Shown piece after piece: positions 61,265 through 64,000 of a DNA stretch of 64,000 nt (its first letter is position 1; each line of letters begins with the position of its first letter). A model generated the notes under the pieces. The model did not search any database. It was not told the DNA's origin and was given only the letters and a program-made list of their open reading frames with translations. Both the position numbers and the translations under genes were made by a program. The stretch comes from Alkaliphilus hydrothermalis. Lineage in GTDB: Bacteria > Bacillota > Clostridia > Peptostreptococcales > Natronincolaceae. The DNA lies in contig NZ_JAFBEE010000005.1 in assembly GCF_016908555.1 (NCBI RefSeq), positions 1 to 64,000 of the forward strand, read 5' to 3'.

Positions 61265-62596
61265 TTATTGATCCCCCTTAGCTTTTTCCCTTAAAATAAA
61301 TCTGATTGGTGTGCCTTCAAATCCATAATTTTCACGGATTCTATTTTCTATATAACGTTGATAAGAGAAATGCATCAATTCCTTATCATTGATAAACAAT
61401 ATGAAGGTTGGTGGTTTAACTGTAGCCTGGGTTGCATAGAAAATCTTAAGTCGTTTACCCTTATCAGAAGGCGGTTGATTTAACAATGTTGCCTCACCGA
61501 TAATCTCATTTAAACTACCTGTAGGAATCCTCATAGCATTTTGATTTGCTACGTATTTTACTTTATCTAAAATTGTATTCATCCTTTGTCCTGTTAATGC
61601 AGACACAAACATAATTGGTGCATATTCAAGATAGCTTAATTCATCACGAATCATTTTGATAAATTTATTCATGGTATGATTATCCTTCTCAATCACGTCC
61701 CACTTGTTAACTACAATAATCATACCCTTGCCATTTTCATGGCTGTATCCGGCTATTTTCTTATCCTGCTCCGTTACTCCTTCTGCTGCGTCGATTACCA
61801 ATAGACAAACATCTGCCCTCTCAACAGCCGTAAAGGAACGGATAACACTGTATTTTTCAATATTTTCCTTGATTCTACTTCTTCTTCTAATCCCAGCTGT
61901 ATCAATCAATACATAATGATCTTCCCCATCGGTAAAAGGCGTATCAATGGCATCTCTTGTTGTTCCAGCGATATCACTTACGATTACTCTATTTTCCCCT
62001 AAAATACGATTGATGATGGAGGATTTGCCTACATTTGGCTTTCCAATGATGGCAACCTTAATCTTTTCGTCATCCTCCTCCAGCTTAGCATGGTCTGGGA
62101 AATGCTCTACTACCTCATCTAATAAGTCACCGATCCCTAATGCTAATGCCGAGGAAATTTCGATAGGCTCTCCCAATCCTAATTCATAGAACTCATAAAA
62201 ATGCTCTGAGGGGCCTTGTCCTGGATTATCTACTTTATTAAGGGTTAATACAATCGGCTTATGGGATTTTCTTAGCATTGATGCCACTTCCCTATCGGAG
62301 GAGGTCAATCCATCTCTACCATCCACCATAAAAACAATTACATCAGCCGTCTCCATCGCTAGTTCTGCCTGTCTTCTCATTTGGGCAGGAATAAGCTCTT
62401 GGGATTCCGGCTCAATACCACCAGTATCAATCAGCGTGAATTTCCAATCTAACCATTCCACCTCTGTATAAATACGGTCTCTAGTTACTCCTGGTTCATC
62501 TTCTACAATTGAAATACGTTTTCCTGCAATACGATTAAATAATGTTGACTTACCTACATTTGGTCTTCCCACAACTGCTACTACGGGTTTAGCCAT
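61265..62596 (-). CDS. der: Ribosome-associated GTPase Der
   Basis: Tandem-GTPase factor for 50S assembly. From the start at 62596 (GAGGTGA before the ATG; the earlier ATG lies inside the DUF512 gene) it has GRPNVGKST and NKVD in G domain 1, GKPNVGKSS and NKWD in G domain 2, and a KH-like C-terminal domain. The order DUF512-der-plsY-gpsA-spoIVA is conserved in Clostridia. Confidence 0.97.
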   Translation of the reverse strand: MAKPVVAVVGRPNVGKSTLFNRIAGKRISIVEDEPGVTRDRIYTEVEWLDWKFTLIDTGGIEPESQELIPAQMRRQAELAMETADVIVFMVDGRDGLTSSDREVASMLRKSHKPIVLTLNKVDNPGQGPSEHFYEFYELGLGEPIEISSALALGIGDLLDEVVEHFPDHAKLEEDDEKIKVAIIGKPNVGKSSIINRILGENRVIVSDIAGTTRDAIDTPFTDGEDHYVLIDTAGIRRRSRIKENIEKYSVIRSFTAVERADVCLLVIDAAEGVTEQDKKIAGYSHENGKGMIIVVNKWDVIEKDNHTMNKFIKMIRDELSYLEYAPIMFVSALTGQRMNTILDKVKYVANQNAMRIPTGSLNEIIGEATLLNQPPSDKGKRLKIFYATQATVKPPTFILFINDKELMHFSYQRYIENRIRENYGFEGTPIRFILREKAKGDQ

Positions 62597-62612
62597 ATTC
62601 TTCACCTCATCT

Positions 62613-63938
62613 TTAGATTCCATCTAATATTGTTTCAACAAATTCTCTTCCATCTATGGGGCTTATTTTTACAGGCACCCCAGTTTTTTCCTGTAACTCG
62701 TCTATCGTGACATCATCCAAGAAAACTGGCTCTCCTGATTTCAACATATTTTCTCCTACAATAATTTTCACCCCAAGGTCTTTCCCTTGAATACTCTTTA
62801 ATATATCTCCACCAGTTAAAAGTCCACTGACGGATACATGACCACCAAAAAAGTCATTTTTTACACAAATCACATTAACCTTCAAACCCTCTACCTTTTC
62901 CATTAAAGCCTTCCCTAATTCATTCATATAGTCTTCAGCTAATGTACTGGTGACTACAGTAACTGTTTGATCTATCTTTAAATCATCTGATAAGTCCGCT
63001 ACAGCCCCATGGAAGGATTCAGCAAAGTCCACCATCATGCCTACGCCATTTTCCAACTGAGGGAACCCATCATATTCTTCATAGTCTGGGAATTCCTTTT
63101 GGGCTGTAATATAAAACTCATCGGAGGCATAAACAAAGTTTCGGTGAATCTTAGGTTTGAAATACTGTTGCCATTTTTCAATCTGCTGAATAGTTTCATT
63201 GGCAGTTTCCTTAGTAAATGGATTGATTTCCACCAACTCTTCCCGATAGCGGGTAAGTCCAACAGGTACTACTGCAACACTATCTACAGCATCACTTAAT
63301 TTCCCTAAATCCTCTAGGGTCTTGTCTAGTTCTTCCCCATCATTAAAGCCAGGACAAAGAACGATTTGACAATTCATAGAAATGTGATTTTCTGCTAGTC
63401 TCTCAAGGGTCTCCATAATGTTGCCTGCAAATCGATTGTTCAGCATCTTTTTTCTTAGCTCTCCATTGGTTGTATGTACTGAGATATTGATGGGGCTAAT
63501 ACGATACTGTATAATCTTCTTAATATCCTCTTCCTTCATATTGGTAAGGGTAATATAGTTACCATGCAGGAAGGATAATCTTGAATCATCATCTTTGAAA
63601 TATAGACTTTCCCTCATGTTCATGGGGAGCTGATCTATAAAGCAGAAGATACATTTGTTGGAACAGCTTTTCATATGACTAAGGATGGGATTATCAAAAT
63701 CAATTCCAAGATCCTCATCATACTCCTTGTCTACTTCAATCAACCATTCCTCACCATCGGGCTTCTCGATTACGATTTCTAGATATTCATCTGCCAAATA
63801 AAATTTATATTCTATAATATCTTCTATAGGCTGTCCATTTATACTAATCAGTTTATCGCCAACTTCTATACCTACTTCCTCAGCGATACTGTCAGTCTCA
63901 ACAGCACTGATTATATTTTTTATTTCTACTTCCTTCAA
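62613..63938 (-). CDS. DUF512 radical-SAM-like PDZ protein
   Basis: 441 residues: an N-terminal PDZ-like segment (VETDSIAEEVGIEVGDKLISINGQPIEDI, about 13-41), then a radical-SAM-like CSNKCIFCFIDQLP cysteine trio (Cx3Cx2C, about 92-98), and a C-terminal DUF512 domain. Family members cluster with der in Clostridia, and their substrate is unknown. The three spaced cysteines suggest a 4Fe-4S cluster. First gene of the operon. Confidence 0.93.
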   Translation of the reverse strand: MKEVEIKNIISAVETDSIAEEVGIEVGDKLISINGQPIEDIIEYKFYLADEYLEIVIEKPDGEEWLIEVDKEYDEDLGIDFDNPILSHMKSCSNKCIFCFIDQLPMNMRESLYFKDDDSRLSFLHGNYITLTNMKEEDIKKIIQYRISPINISVHTTNGELRKKMLNNRFAGNIMETLERLAENHISMNCQIVLCPGFNDGEELDKTLEDLGKLSDAVDSVAVVPVGLTRYREELVEINPFTKETANETIQQIEKWQQYFKPKIHRNFVYASDEFYITAQKEFPDYEEYDGFPQLENGVGMMVDFAESFHGAVADLSDDLKIDQTVTVVTSTLAEDYMNELGKALMEKVEGLKVNVICVKNDFFGGHVSVSGLLTGGDILKSIQGKDLGVKIIVGENMLKSGEPVFLDDVTIDELQEKTGVPVKISPIDGREFVETILDGI

Positions 63939-64000
63939 AAAAACACCTACTTTATCATTTAAATTTATAATAATTATAAGTTAGAGCATTATTAATTATT

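Overview
The window looks like chromosomal DNA from a low-GC, spore-forming, anaerobic member of the Clostridia, most like the Alkaliphilus/Natronincola group. The evidence is spoIVA, a Ger(x)C-type remnant, DivIVA/SepF/YlmH/YggT/YggS in their usual Firmicute order, RqcH, PyrR attenuators, strong AGGAGG ribosome binding sites, and abundant Fe-S and flavin proteins. The genus is inferred from gene content and style, not from a database search.

Layout. 1-10292: a complete type I-B CRISPR-Cas locus read on the minus strand (cas6-cas8b-cas7-cas5-cas3-cas4-cas1-cas2, leader, then 22 repeats and 21 spacers). 10734-11943: a one-helix membrane protein of unknown function and a four-copy tandem array of a 120-bp hairpin repeat. 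11950-21736: a minus-strand housekeeping block (dapF; yicC-remA-gmk-rpoZ-coaBC-priA-def-fmt-DUF116-yugP). 22229-23998: rqcH, divergent. 24276-29893: a geranylgeranyl-reductase-type flavoprotein, an HTH/DUF2975 pair, the PyrR-controlled pyrR-uraA unit, then rluD and lspA. 30023-37290: traR/dksA-like gene, mtnN-aroF, and the divIVA-ylmH-yggT-sepF-yggS cluster with an HlyD-like adaptor. 37821-44551: small genes, a MntA-HepT toxin-antitoxin pair, a gerAC fragment, a dipeptidase, a TDT transporter and redox proteins. 44719-49491: an operon hypB - large Fe-S/FAD oxidoreductase - hypA - DUF5692 membrane protein. 49814-56828: accessory island with a catalytically degraded DDE transposase, an amine-oxidase-like flavoprotein, an IS607-family element (serine recombinase plus TnpB) abutting a truncated helicase, and an M28 lipoprotein peptidase. 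57265-63938: tRNA-Pro, spoIVA, and the DUF512-der-plsY-gpsA operon.

The feature least explained by known genes is a dispersed family of about 120-bp elements (12 recognisable copies and one remnant) with imperfect terminal inverted repeats, usually flanked by TA. Each holds a long hairpin whose two arms change together between copies (GATCAGC/GCTGATC, CCTCAGC/GCTGAGG, GACCAGC/GCTGGTC, CCCAGC/GCTGGG). Most lie just downstream of a stop codon and in a constant orientation to that gene, so they are probably transcribed 3'-UTR structures or portable terminators spread by a TA-targeting transposase. Other points of interest are a spacer present twice with a one-base length difference, a stem-loop between cas5 and cas3, a possible PyrR translational switch ahead of uraA, and the nickel-chaperone/flavoprotein operon.
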